Origin: Exserohilum rostratum
Lineage: Eukaryota; Ascomycota; Dothideomycetes; Pleosporales; Pleosporaceae
Reading direction: 5' to 3'
DNA: 64,000 bases
Assembly: GCA_026367775.1 (NCBI GenBank)
Contig: CP111157.1
Location: 806,001-870,000, forward strand
Within the stretch, counting starts at the first letter, position 1, and the number at the start of each line of letters is the position of its first letter. Under the pieces are notes generated by a model that was not told where the DNA came from, did not search any database, and saw only the letters and a program-made list of their open reading frames with translations. A program made the position numbers and the translations under genes. Positions 9,833 through 22,239 of this stretch are shown here, in pieces.

Positions 9833-12800
9833 ATGCGCCCCCCATGCCGGCCCTTGACTGCCCACGCACCCCGGCCGCTTCCTGCGCAGACGCCCTTTGC
9901 CAATATCCCACCTCGAACAAGATGCCTCGCCACAAGCAAGCCACCGACCCCACCCAAAAGCAACGATGCCAAACGCGGAAGCCTCAACGGTATGCCACCA
10001 CTAGCACGCAAATGTACTTCGCGAATACTATACTGACTCCCCGCAGTCCCCTCTGAAGCCCGCTTCAGTCCCATTGGCGTCCAGCACCTCTCTGCGCACA
10101 TCCACCGCCAGGTCTTTCCCGGCAAAGAAACCGACCCCCCACCCGAACTCATCGCCCTCTCCAAAGACCACCTCACTCGCCATGACTTGCTCGGGAAGAA
10201 CCAGGACCAGACGCCGCCAGTCGGCTTCGACATGCCCGAACTGCAGGGCGCAACGCTGGATGAGCACTTTTACAAGCTCGGCATGGATACCGCCGAACCC
10301 TTCTTGAGCATGGCAAAAAAGTTGGCATGGGCGAACCCCCCGCCAAAACCACAAAAATGGGTGCGACGGAGCGGCTGGACAAAGTACAATAGCGACGGAA
10401 CCACTGAGGCAGTGGATGCGCCCGACGAAACCATGCTCACGTTCGACACCGAAGTCATGTGGAAAGAGACTTCGTTTGCCTGCATAGCATGTGCGGCCAG
10501 TCCAACCGCCTGGTACGCTTGGCTATCGCCTTGGTTGCTGGGGGAGTCAGAGTCGGATCGCCATCTTATTCCCCTCGGAGACCCAACAATACCCCGCGTC
10601 ATTGTTGGACACAACATTGGCTACGATAGGGCGCGTATAGCAGAGGAGTACAACGTTGCTCAATCCAAAAACGCTTTTGTAGATACCATGTCACTACACG
10701 TTGCTTCCAACGGCATGTGCTCGCGGCAACGGCCCTCGTGGATGAAGCACAAGAAAAGCCGAGAGCTGCGGGACAAAACGGCCACGGCAGAAGAGAATGC
10801 AGATTTGTCATCGCTATTGAACTCGGACGCTCTGCCAGACGAAGAGGAGGAGCTTTGGATAGGACGAAGCGCAATCAATTCATTACGCGATGTGGCCCAG
10901 TTCCACTGCAACATTACCCTTGACAAAGCACAGAGAGAGTACTTTGGCGAGCTTGACCGTGCAGGCGTGTGCGAGATGCTGGATGATTTACTCACCTATT
11001 GCGCAGCTGATGTTGAGATTACACACCGCGTCTACCAAAAGGTTTTTCCCCTCTTCCTCGAGACATGTCCACATCCTGTCAGCTTTGCTGCGTTGCGATT
11101 CTTGGCTTCCGTGATACTTCCAGTAGACGAAACGTGGGACGCTTATATTCAGAACGCCGAGGCCACATACCATCGACTGGATGACGGGGTGAGAGAAAGG
11201 CTGGTTGCTCTCACCGAGAAGGCGTTGGAGGTCAAAGACCAGCCAGACGTGTACAATAATGACCCTTGGCTGAGCCAGCTGGACTGGTCAGGCCAGGAGG
11301 TGAAGATGGTCAAAGGAAAGAAAAAGGGCGATCCACCTCGGCCCGCTGCACGTCAAAAGAAACCAGGCATGCCAAAATGGTATAAAGATCTTTTTACCAA
11401 GAATGACGGTCCGATGAATCTGACTGTGCGAACACGGATAACGCCAATACTGCTGAGGTTGGCCTGGGATGGATATCCATTGGTCTGGTCCAACACATAC
11501 GGGTGGACTTATCGCGTGCCTATGGACGAGGTGTTTGCCTACAGTGAAAAAGGAATCAAAGAGTTGGACATGTCCGAGGAAGAAGATCTGAAGCTGCGCG
11601 ACGATACCGCCCACGTTTACTACAAGATTCCACACAAGGACGGGCCCCTCGCAAGATGTACCAATCCGTTGGCCAAGGGTTACCTGCAGTACTTTGAAAA
11701 AGGAAAGCTGGGCTCAGAATACGATTATGCCAAGGAAGCGTTGGAGATGAATGCTTCATGCTCATACTGGATCAGCGCAAGAGACAGAATCATGTCACAG
11801 ATGGTCGTCTACAACAAAGAAGCAGGCAATTCGCCAAACCTGACATCTTCCTCTGCTAGCAGGGGTGGCAAGGTTGGCTTCATATTACCGCAGATTATCC
11901 CAATGGGCACCATCACGAGGCGATCAGTCGAGAATACGTGGCTTACAGCGAGCAATGCAAAGAAGAACCGCGTTGGCTCCGAGCTCAAGTCCATGGTACG
12001 CGCGCCCAAAGGATACTGCTTCGTTGGTGCAGACGTCGACTCCCAGGAGCTCTGGATTGCCAGTCTGATTGGCGACGCAACATTCCAAATGCATGGCGGT
12101 AACGCTGTTGGCTTCATGACACTTGAGGGTACCAAGGCTGCAGGTACTGACCTGCATTCGCGGACAGCGTCCATTTTGGGCATCTCCAGGAACGATGCCA
12201 AAGTGTTCAACTACGGTCGTATCTATGGTGCGGGTCTAAAATTCGCTTCGACCCTATTGCGGCAGTTCAATCCTTCCTTGAATGACGAACAGACGGACAA
12301 GACAGCAAACGATCTCTATCAAAATACAAAGGGAAAGAAAACCACGCGGAAAACGTTGCATGAAAGACCATTCTGGCGCGGCGGAACCGAATCGTTTGTC
12401 TTCAACAGACTTGAAGACTTTGCGGAGCAAGAGAGGCCGAGGACGCCAGTACTTGGAGCCGCCATCACCGAAGCCCTGCAGAGACGCTATCTCTCAAAAG
12501 GCGGCTTCATGACATCACGAATCAACTGGGCTATTCAGTCTTCAGGTGTTGACTACCTTCATCTCCTCATTGTATCCATGGATTACCTCACCCGTCGCTA
12601 CAATCTCGACTGCCGCCTAGCCATTACTGTACATGACGAAATCAGGTATCTGGTCAAGGAGAAAGACAAATACAAGGCTGCAATGGCGTTGCAAGTTGCG
12701 AACATATGGACGCGCGCCATGTTTGCACAGCAAATGGGCATCAACCAGCTTCCACAGTCTTGCGCTTACTTCTCCGCGGTCGACATTGACCATGTGTTGA

Positions 12801-13339
12801 GAAAGGAGGTCGATATGGACTGCATTACACCCAGCAACAAAGAAGCGATACCGCACGGTGAAAGCCTTGACATCATGGCTCTTCTTGAAAAGGGCACAGA
12901 GGCACAGCTCAAACCTACAGTGAAGCCGAAATCTCCACCAACACCCCAGAAATATACACACGTCTACACGCCCCGCACACCCATCATGAGCACTCTTGCC
13001 GGCTCTGACACTACATCTCCCTTAGCGCTCGCCTACATCAAGGCCCAAATCTCTTCCACCGATGACGAACTCCGTGAGATTTTGAGACCGCTCCGCGCAC
13101 CACCTACCCGCAAGTCACCGGCAGGTAAAAAGATTGAGCAAATCGAAATGGAAGAGCAGATGCTTGCTCAAGAAGTCAAACGCTACACGAGAATGACGCC
13201 TCGTTTCCCCGATAATGACCTCTGGGGAGAGGTACACAAATGGGCAAGCAATGCTGGCACTGATGGGAAGCGAGACTGGCTGCAGAGTCAGTACTCTCAG
13301 CCTCGTAATTCTGCTGCTTCGAGAGCTGCAAGAGTGTAA
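9833..13339 (+). CDS. MIP1: Mitochondrial DNA polymerase gamma catalytic subunit, about 1149 aa
   Basis: Exons 9833-9989 and 10047-13339 (57-nt intron, GTATGC..CTGACTCCCCGCAG). The first exon starts MRPPCRPLTAHAPRPL, an Arg/Ala/Pro-rich acid-free mitochondrial presequence. The family-A polymerase and proofreading motifs are in order: Exo I TFDTEVMWKE (about residue 185), Exo II VGHNIGYDRARI, Exo III YCAADVEITHRVY, Pol A GADVDSQELWIASLIGDA (near 12030), Pol B RNDAKVFNYGRIYGAG (near 12210) and Pol C ITVHDEIRYL (near 12640). The linker between exonuclease and polymerase has a basic stretch. It replicates and proofreads mtDNA in the matrix. The C-terminal about 180 residues after the Pol C motif are fungal-specific and low in conservation. 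All catalytic acids that I can check are present, so it should be active. Confidence 0.95.
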
Positions 13340-14330
13340 AATCCTAGTCGTTGGCTGAAGCTGACGATACTTTCTTCGCTTCTTTTTGTATAATGACCTT
13401 TCTGTTGTATCATATATTTTTTGTAACGAACTTCTTGTCGTATGTATTTATGTAGGATGAGATGATGGAAATTATGATTTTTTTCCGGAATGAATGAAAA
13501 GAGAGATTCAATCCAGTTGAAACTACAATGCAGTCCTCTAATTTTACTTTTCACTCGCGTATCATGCGTATGTTTTGCGCGTTGTATCTTACTCAGAGTC
13601 TGGCGGTCAATGAAAATTTGTGATATCCCCCATGCTGAGAAATGTTATTCTTTCACGTACTGCTGGCTTCTGTTTACCTCTTGTACACGACTCATTGATA
13701 TGAGTGTTCCTATGAAGTGTAGTAAGATGTGTGAACTCATGCTAGGGTGCCGAGGATTTGTCCAACACTCTTGCAAGATGGTGATTTTGTGTCTTTTAGG
13801 GTATTGGAGCTCTTATACACATGATGATAGGGCCGGAGAAATAGGGGCCGGAGTTATGGATTGTAGGCCTAAGATTTTGTTGAATGGTAACTGGCGGTTT
13901 GTTCTTCAGTGTTTTACTTTGTAGAGCAATTAAAATGGATTTGTGGTTGCATATGACGTCTTTTGTTTTTTTAGGATTCAGACGTAGGTTAAGAATGTTA
14001 TGGAAGCTCCAATGGCACCTGGTGATTCAGAACAGTATTCTTTAGTAACGGTTAGTAATTTTTTTGTCCCCGCTATCTTATGTAGTCTTCGTATCACTTG
14101 GGCGTTTTACATGTATCTTTCGTGTCGTATTTCGTTTCTGAGTCAGGCGATTGACGATGCCTGATGTATCGCAGTGTCCTTTTCATCTTTCTCTACTTTT
14201 TCAACCCTCATTACCAATCGACAAGCAGGGATACAAATGCTAAAGACACATGGATAAAAGCTCCGCTAGCTGAATGTGGGTTTGGAATTTGTCTTTTTCT
14301 TTCTTGCAAGCTATTCAATTCATACATCAT
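13340..14330. other. Intergenic region, AT-rich, no gene seen
   Basis: Convergent space between the mtDNA polymerase and the NLR gene. A 144-codon frame at 13490-13924 is T-rich and Cys-rich without domain pattern and was rejected. Confidence 0.55.
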
Positions 14331-17300
14331 TCATATCATCTTGAAAGCTATCGCCGCTTGAACAGTTCCCATGGTGAACGCCTCCAATGCGAGAATGTAC
14401 GATGCAACTGCGAATCCATCCTGAACGCTCTGCTTACTCGCCGCCCATGCTACTCCGAATATCAAGCTGACCAGGAACATGGCCATGCCCCAGAGGAAAA
14501 ATCGAAACATGTCAAGACTCTCTTCGAAGTAGAGTCCCCAGCCAGTAAAACCATCTGGTTTAGAGCCCATTTGTGGTCGGCAACCTGTTCTTTTGGGGAT
14601 TTGGTCTAGGCAGAATGTGCTGTCTCGACAGTGAACGCTGTTCGAAAAACGGTGCATGAGATAGTCGTTGCCAATGGGTGGGATGCGGCCTGGATTTCGT
14701 TCGTTGAAATCGTAATGTTGCTCTATGGGAGGCGGTATCTCATTGGGCTCAAGTAGATCGACCTCTTGATCTTGGCGTAGCGCGAACTGTTTCCTCGTTA
14801 ACTCAATGTCTCTATGATGGCAGCCATACCGTGGCTAATGTCCGAAGAGTTGCTTACCTTTACGAAAGAGATGCTCTGAACAGTTTTCAAGCTGAAGACT
14901 CTGGACATCTGACTTCTCCTCTTGATCATACGACTCTGAAACGATTCGAAAAGTTCCCTGTCAGATTTTATTTGGGCTACGTCCAAGTCTTCTCGAGTGG
15001 CTAACCAGCGTTGGTCATGTGCGCACAACAGCATATAATCATTCCGGGAGCCGGGAGCTGGTTGTTGACACTGCGCAGCTGTAGCTTGAGCAAGTCCTGG
15101 AGCATTACTCGATTGAATTACTACATTGGCGACTGGGTTGGTTGGTGGTGGGGTCTTTTTTCCACCACTAGTCGTAGGCAACGAGTTGGTCGAACCAGGA
15201 AGTCCTGTGGACACTGAAGTAGCAGGCTGAGACTTGCTTGGTCCGGAAACAGTGTGAATGAATGACCCTACGGCTTTTATGTGATGATTGATCATATTAC
15301 GAGTCCCAATGTAGGAGCGATATAACTCAAATTTCCAGGATTCGGATGGTTCTGACTCGACGTAAGATCGAATTCCGTTTGCTTGCAAAAGATTGGTCAG
15401 TTTGCTAACCGCGCCTGGTACGGTTTCTTTGAAGTCGTCGTAACCTTTATGACCACAAGTCTACAAAGTGAATCAGTATCCAATCTCATTTTTGGATCCC
15501 TAAGATGACGTACGCAAGTCCAGTGAAGCCGATATGATGTATTGACAGCATTCACAGTCATACTACTGGGCTGTGGTTCGGTATTGGTGACTTCTTCAAT
15601 AGGAAAGACGTAGTGATGAAAGCTGGCTCTCAGCACTTTGTATGCTTCCGATTGGACCATGAACCTTTTCACTTCATCAAGGTTGGTCAGAGTTGGCTTC
15701 CCAGGTTCATCAACTTCATCATCTTCGTCAATCTCGTGATCTTCATCAATAAGCTTTTCAGAATACAGGTCTGATGACTGAGGGTCGAAACTGGAGAAAT
15801 CCGACTCATGGTGTTTCTGAGTTTGCTGGTATTGTCCCTGCAAGTAGAACTCCAAAATCTCTTCTTTGTCGGTTTCAGATATTCCGGTTTCAGGTAAAGC
15901 GAGGACTTCATTTGGTTCGATTCTCGCTGCAATGAGGTGTACAATGTAATTTGCGCGCGACCCAACTAATTGAGCAGCGCCAGCTTGAATGTGGCCCTTG
16001 GCCTCAGCTTTCAAATTTATAGCATATCTTGTGAGCAAGCGCAAGAAATTGCGTTTGAACTTCTCGAGTCCTGCTTTTTCAACAACAGCTGGAAACAGAG
16101 GCTGCATGATATCATCGCTGATCAGGATCTCGAAGAACTGCTGAGCCGCATTTTTGGCAATCCCTGATGTGTCAGAAATTGTAGTGCCAGATGTGAGACT
16201 AGGAGTCATATCGAGAGATAATACTGATTCAAGGTCGGTACTATCAGGAACATGCCAAACAACGCGTGCAGTCTCTCTTGTCCGCCTCTTGATACGGTAT
16301 GCATAAGCTAGCGTGTGCTGTGATGTTGTCGGAGTCATCTTGATCTTGATCACGTGTTCTCCCACCTCTACAGCCTCCTTCATATGCCTACAGACGTTTT
16401 GCACAGTAGCAAGTGCGTGTTGATGTGTTGATGTGAAGTGATGTTCCTTCCCCAATGCAGACTCCTCGAGCGCTACGATTTCACGTAGCAAACTTATCGT
16501 CTTCTTTATATACCGAGTAGCCCGGTATGTATCAGCGAGTAAACGTAGTCTTGATGGCGGAGCATGGATAACCAATAGCGTCTCACTCAGTTTTACTATG
16601 TCCTCTAGCAGCACCATTGCCTCCTCTGTTCTTTCTTCATAAATGTATGCCAAAGCAAGCGCCTGATGTGGTGCTAGCCGAATATGGTGGTATTCTCCTC
16701 GTACTGGCTCAACTTTGACAACATACTCTAGCAGCCTTATGGCTTCCTCATTCTGCTGGTTAGTCAGATATAAATCAGCGAGCATATACTGCGATGCCAA
16801 TAGAGAGGGATGATTCCCCTTCAGCATAGACTTCTTAATCTCGACAACCTGTTTCAGCAGTCTTATGGCTTGCTGAATATAATCTTTGTTGAGCAGGTTG
16901 TTCACCGTCAGATCCCATATTCCCATGTGTTCTCGCGAAGCATTCCATGGGCTAACATCAAGAACCCTATAGAGTTCTGTGAGCAAGAGATCCAACTTAT
17001 AGCCTTCATTCATCGAGTCTAGGATCCAACCGCACTCCAGCAAGATAGCCAAGATTGTGCCTGGTGGGCCGAATGAAAAGACTTCCGCAACGCTAGGTTC
17101 CAGAAAAGACTGTATATGCGATCGTAACCGCATCTCGTGTGTTCGCCACATATTTGACTGATTTCGCGATAAGATAAGAATGCATCCTGCATGCACCCAA
17201 GCTGTTTGCCGTTGCTCCTCATTCAACCGGCTCTTCGACCATTTATGCACCAGGGGATCCATCCTTAGGCCGTCTAGGTCGTCCACACTTTGTCTTATTA

Positions 17301-18397
17301 CCAGCGAGAGAGACGCAAGCAAATTGCTAGCTTCGTTTAGTCGGCGCCTAAACCATATTTCTGCTCGTCTGTCGATGAAGCCAGGTAGCTTAGACACGTG
17401 CCATGGACCAAGATCGTCTAATTGGGCATCTTCATGCTCAAGCACGTACTGAGCTCCTGTCCAAGCATCTCGGAAGATGACAAGTGGCAGCGCGTCAAAA
17501 TGCAGCATAGAAAGAACTCCAAGCAATTCTAAGGCGTCTCGACCTGTCTCGTCCTTGCGATTTCTTAGAGCCTCAACTGATGCCTCAAATACTGCATAAA
17601 TCTTCTGGTACCTCGGTTGCTGTTGCATGGGACAATACTCAAGCGGCTGCGTGCACAACCGCTTATATATTTCCGCATATTGGTCTAGCTGGCAGTATCC
17701 ATCTGCAACAAAAGTTCCAGCCCGGATTAATGCAACCGGATGAGAACCTACCAGCTGCACGATAGTTTGTGCCTGCTCTTTGAAAGAATTCCAAGGCGCT
17801 GCTAGAGCGCGTGTAGCTTCGAGTAGAAGCTCTGTCGAGTCCTCTTCGTCCAGACCCTCGAGCACTTCGACAGGTAATGTACTGTATTTGCTGCACTCAG
17901 GCACACGGGACGTCATGAACACTACACCTCTAGTACTAGATGGTATGTAAGCTGCATAATCAAATTGTGGATCGTCGGCGTTATCCAGGACCAGTAGCCA
18001 GCGGCCTGGTGTATTCATAAGCGCCTGGAGCACCTCCTCGATGCTCTCACCAGGTGATTCGATTGCTCTTGCAATAGTCAAGAATCCGTTCTTTGCATTT
18101 GATGGGGTGCTGACATCAACCCAGAAGACACCCCAATAGCTGTTAGACGTCAGCAAAGGGCTGATACGCAGTATACTGAAGCTGCAACGTACTAGCTTCG
18201 CACACACTCTGCAATCTTCAAGCACACTTCGCTCTTTCCTGTGCCGGCTTTTCCTGTGATGACTAGCAGCTTTCGTTTTCTAATATCTACCTCATTGTAG
18301 TATATCAACGCTCTTCTGGCCCGGGTTACAAATCCTGAACGCCCGGTAAAGAGGGGGTTAACGCGGCGAGGAACATTCCAATGCACATTTCCCACCA
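14331..18397 (-). CDS. NLR-type STAND protein: NB-ARC, TPR, Cys/His module, C-terminal membrane helices
   Basis: Four exons are supported: 18397-18193, 18139-15514, 15460-14858 and 14801-14331 (introns 53, 53 and 56 nt). The frame is open throughout and gives about 1300 residues. It begins with the fungal NB-ARC lead-in (VPRRVNPLFTGR), then the P-loop GKAGTGKSEVCLKIAE, YWGVFWVDVST, Walker B WLLVLDNADDP, VVFMTSR, SHPVALIRAG and MDPLVHKWSKSRL. About five degenerate 42-residue TPR units follow (such as AIRLLEYVVKVEP, EEAMVLLEDIV). After a Pro/Ser linker comes a conserved-looking module, LHWTCTCGHKGYDDF, then FVK and GWGLYFEE, and two hydrophobic helices (FRFFLWGMAMFLVSLIFGVAW and the final segment). 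NB-ARC/TPR proteins act in fungal non-self recognition and heterokaryon incompatibility. No ATG lies in the first exon: a 5' exon is missing (a possible ATG is at 18553), so the N-terminal effector domain, if any, is unknown. Confidence 0.83.
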
Positions 18398-20603
18398 CTA
18401 TTAAGTATTAATTCAAGCATTCCAAGAGCAGATTTATATCATTTACTTCTCAGAGATCTTGTTCCTAAAAAGAGTCGCTCTGCAGTGTTCTGCATAAGCC
18501 TTAGTAACCTGTCTACGCTATAGGACTGCAGTGCTTACACTAGTACCGTTCATGGCGGTGTTGTATACTGAGATGTGCTTGTTCGTTACGGAGCGTTTCT
18601 GGACGGGTTATCAGAGGATACACAGCGAGCGTCCTTCGTGGGTGAGGTCCTTTCTGTAAGCTGGCAACAAGGCTGAAACTCAGATGCTAGGCTGCAGCCT
18701 GATCCGCATGTGGAGAGCTGAAGAATGAGAAGGTACGCTCTGCAATTTGCCCCGCAGTATGCCGAGTAATACTGCCTCGCTATTGGCGCTGTGAAGCGCC
18801 ACTGTAAATGGCACTTCTCTTGGGTGATGCATGCAGTTGTAGCGGTTAGCGAGGCTTCCAGCTGCAGCAGCTGAAGCTCAGCACGCAGTGGCGCACAGCA
18901 TAGCCACACATCTTTCCAACCTAGAACTAGCACGTTTTGTTGTTGGGACCCAGATTCGTGTCTATGCATCTTATCCCACACATACGCTCTTGTTTTCATA
19001 ATAACCTTCCTTCTTGATTTAGAAGTTTGCCTCTTTCCTTTTTCCTCCAAACATACCAAACGAACCCCACTTTCACTACGTCATTACCAGCTACACATTC
19101 CCTTTTCTTTCTTTTTACTCCTCTCTCACTCTCCTGGTACTGTTAATTAATTTTTTACCCCATGTACCACTTCTCCAGACTTACATAAGGCGCCCCTTGT
19201 AACGCATCATAACCGCCTAAGAAACCAGACTGCAACAATCCATAGCCACAGAATCGCGTTCTTGAAGCCTGAACAGACAAAAGGCTGTAGGTACTTTTTC
19301 TCTAACCACCAACGCAGTCACAACTGCGACCTGATAATCTTCTGACTAGATCGGGGTAACTATTGACTATTCGTACCGTTACCACTATGTGAATACGCGC
19401 CAAAACACCAATACATTTAGCGCGCATGAGGCGGCTATACCGATTATACCAGAGCGCACGATATACACTATACACTCTTAATGCACAAGGTTTCTTTTTA
19501 CTACCCGTTGTCATCACATACCAGATCCGTGCCACCCCCTCTCTTTCCCAAAAGCAAAATTACCAAAACAAGACAACTCATCATCATCAACAACGGCCTC
19601 ATTAACTCCTACACTCCGCTCGGTACTTTCCTTGTTACTTTCTTTTCTCTCCAATTACTTTTTCCTCATCCAACACAGTCGCGTGACAAAAACTGTTGCG
19701 TTGTTGTTATTGTTGTGTTGGCAAGCTAAACACAACAACAACAACAACACCCCTTATAGCGGTGTCCCGCTGTCTCGTGTCTCACATCTCACACCGTTGA
19801 ATGAAAACCCCAGGCTCGCCTCGTCTCGAGTCATGAACGCTGTTTCCATAAGCGAGGCAAAAAAGGCGGGACGAAGGATCTACATACGTGGAGTTCCCCC
19901 AGCTTTTCGCTAAGAATGCATGTAGCATAGCGACTATTGGAAAAAAAAAGATATCTCGGAAGTCGGAGATTGGGGTAAACAAAGCGCATAAATGTGGACC
20001 TAAAAACATTTATGCTTAAAAGAGGGCGACAGGCAGGGACAACCCCATCACGTCACAAACGATAATGAAGGCTAGATTCATGCAAAGCAAAGCACTGTTA
20101 AGCAAGAAGAAAAGAGCGGAGTAGTGGGTCCAAGCGTTTATATTTGCCATTTTCATTTTCTCATTTCATGCATGCATGCATGCCATGACGCCAGCCAACG
20201 CAGTGCCATTCCATTATTACTGTGAGCCTTGGAAAGAAGAAACCAAAAAAAAGAGCTCCTAGTAAGAACAGCCTTAGTCGTACACATGGACATCCCGGTA
20301 TGCGAAAATTTCACAGGAAACTTAGTATAGAAGAGTAGTAAGAGAGATGGTCTATCATGATGAGAAATTAAGGAAATAAATAAAAACACATCGCAAAAAG
20401 TGATGTCTGTCTATGTCTATGTCTCGCTGCGCTCTTCCAAGTAACGATAGAGAGAGTATGTAGGTAAAGACAGACGATTGTGTGTGTTGTGCGGAGTTGT
20501 CGAAGCTATTCACAAGCCCCAACGAGAGAAGTTCAAGGTATTCGGTATGGTAGTAGTGGGTATCGTATCGTAGAATGGTAATAGTGGAGAAAGAAAACCA
20601 CTT
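18398..20603. other. Long intergenic region with short repeats
   Basis: The part next to the NLR (18398-18560) probably contains its first intron and start. A TTG-rich run (19697-19720) followed by a CAA run (19731-19750) can pair as a hairpin. An ATGC tetranucleotide run lies at about 20167-20183. A 157-codon minus frame (18586-19059) could hold part of an NLR N-terminus, but I see no motif in it. Confidence 0.45.
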
Positions 20604-20933
20604 TTAAACAATGAGAAGCTTCTCGACGTGCTGGCCGGCGGTGCGCTCGGTCATGCGGTTCCAGGCTGTGTAGCCAAGGGCGCCGCAAAGGACCCACATG
20701 ACGGGGACGGCGACTTCAGTGGCACCTGGGAGAAATGTTAGCGATTGTGGGCGGAAAATGGAAGTCGGAGGGTGAGAAAACGTACTTGGGCGCTCGGCCT
20801 GGGCAGCCATCTCCATCATGCGAGCAGCGTGGCTCGATGAGCTCGAGGAGTTGTAGCGGATGGTGGCTGGAGCAGCGCGCTTGCCAGCGAAGGCAGCGGC
20901 GATAGGGGCGCGGGCGGCAATACGGGCAAACAT
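20604..20933 (-). CDS. Small mitochondrial single-pass protein, 89 aa, unknown function
   Basis: Exons 20933-20786 and 20725-20604; the 60-nt intron has a consensus donor (GTACGT) and a GCTAAC branch before CCCAG. The N-terminus MFARIAARAPIAAAFAGKRA is a strong mitochondrial presequence (Arg and Ala, no acids), followed by a Ser run. The mature part has one hydrophobic helix (VPVMWVLCGALGYTAW) and a charged tail ending HVEKLLIV. It has the size and layout of an inner-membrane accessory subunit of a respiratory complex, but I do not recognise which. A TATA-like run at about 21229-21237 and a roughly 290-base stretch with no ATG on the coding strand support the start chosen. Confidence 0.7.
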   Translation of the reverse strand: MFARIAARAPIAAAFAGKRAAPATIRYNSSSSSSHAARMMEMAAQAERPSTFSHPPTSIFRPQSLTFLPGATEVAVPVMWVLCGALGYTAWNRMTERTAGQHVEKLLIV

Positions 20934-21836
20934 GGTTGATGTTGAGAGACTGTTTTTTACTGAAAACCGAGGGAGGATTCGAGGCTGTATATGTAGCGAC
21001 AAAGGCGGTGGTGTGACTTGTGCGTGTGTTTGTTGAATTGCCACGTGTGACAAGTGAAACTGCCGTGAATGTTTCAAAAAGGCTGACTTTTGTTCTAAAC
21101 AGAGAAAACCGTTGTTTGAACGAGAGTAGATGTCGACTCGCAAAAAGTGAATGCGGGGGAAGAGTGAGCAAGAGTGTGTATGTGTGTGGGAAACAGAAAA
21201 TCTGGGGAGGCGCAAGGGACTGTCTACTATATATATAAAGAAAGTGGGCCCTAGCAAAAGGCGTTGATGGGCTAGGTGTGGGCGTGGGTCCCCTTTCAGG
21301 GCTGGCGGCGGCGGGCGGCGGAAAAAAATCGCGTCAAAGGAGGCGAGCAGAAATTTTAGGGGGGCGGTGAGCGATCCGTGCCAGGGGTTGCGAAATGCGC
21401 GCTAGCCCAGAGCACGGGCCAAAAACAAAATTATGGGCCGAAGACTTTGGGGTTATGGGAATGCGGGGGTGCATGGACCTCTGAATGGCTGTCAGACTGG
21501 TTTCTACATGATAACAAATTTAGTGCGGCTCTGTTCACCTTCCGCTATCCATAATTATCTTACGTGGGGGTGCTTTGTACAGACCTTGGTTCATAGAATT
21601 GATGATGTTCTTATACGGCGTATACGAGGACGCGTAACTCTATCACCATGATAGATGACCTCACTCCATGATGACACCAAACTCTGTATACGGTTTACAT
21701 CAGCTTACACAGTCCACCAAAGGCCTTGTTGCTGTCGGTCTTATGAATATAAATATGTGCCCTCTGTCGCAGTTTTTCTCGCCAGAAAAACAGATCCAGT
21801 CGGCCGTCCACCGAACCCAGTTTTTAACTTGCAAAT
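20934..21836. promoter_or_regulatory. Divergent upstream region
   Basis: Holds the AUG-free leader and TATA-like element of the small mitochondrial gene (minus, 20934-21240) and the upstream region of the first secreted cysteine-rich gene (plus). No other gene is seen. Confidence 0.5.
21748..21754 (+). promoter_or_regulatory. TATA box (TATAAAT) of first cysteine-rich gene
   Basis: Lies 83 bases before the ATG. The surrounding sequence CTTATGAATATAAAT closely matches that of the paralogue at 22802, which supports it as a retained core promoter. Confidence 0.55.
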
Positions 21837-22239
21837 ATGAAATCCAGCCTGTTGGCAACCATTTATCTTCTCATTGGCGCAGTACACGTACGTACCTTTG
21901 AAATTTAGCACTTACCGTTGACTGTATCTAATAGTTACCTTGTAGGCTGGCGTGAGATGCCGGTGCTATGCGCCATCAATATCTTTTACATTAGCAGACA
22001 TAAATGAAGGGACTAGAAAAGTCTGCCAAGAGGGATGGTATGGTCCTGGTGGGAGCAAATTTGGAGGGGCATCGGCTGTGGAAGCAAGTGGTGTGCGAAT
22101 TTGCTACGCCTATGGGAACCCTGAACAAGAAGCAGCTGCATCATCTTCAGTCAATGACAGTTGTGCGTCATATGGGGGTAAGGATAAGGGATGGACTGGA
22201 AACTGTCGCCCTTGTCTACAGACGGACTGTTCGAGGTAG
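21837..22239 (+). CDS. Small secreted cysteine-rich protein A (effector-like), 114 aa
   Basis: Exons 21837-21887 and 21946-22239 with a 58-nt intron (GTACGT..CTTGTAG) after codon 17 in phase 0. The first exon encodes a signal peptide core (LLATIYLLIGAVH), and cleavage is likely around the splice junction. The mature part of about 96 residues has eight cysteines: a CRC pair at its start, then single Cys in RKVC, GVRIC, NDSC and GNC, and two more near the end (RPC, TDC). It has a glycine-rich middle and no known domain. Size, signal peptide and Cys content fit a fungal secreted effector or antimicrobial-type protein; function is inferred only by this class. It pairs with the paralogue at 22964. 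The last two Cys are absent from that copy. Confidence 0.78.

Noticed and set aside
9424..10233. 269-codon minus-strand frame opposite the mtDNA polymerase start
   Set aside because: Shadow of a GC-rich presequence exon and promoter; no domain.
13490..13924. 144-codon Cys-rich frame
   Set aside because: T-rich sequence produces Cys/Leu/Phe codons; no signal peptide in a proper position, no domain, and it lies in a 3' intergenic region.
18586..19059. 157-codon minus-strand frame upstream of the NLR, considered as an N-terminal domain
   Set aside because: No recognisable motif and no consistent splice to the NB-ARC exon that I could define.
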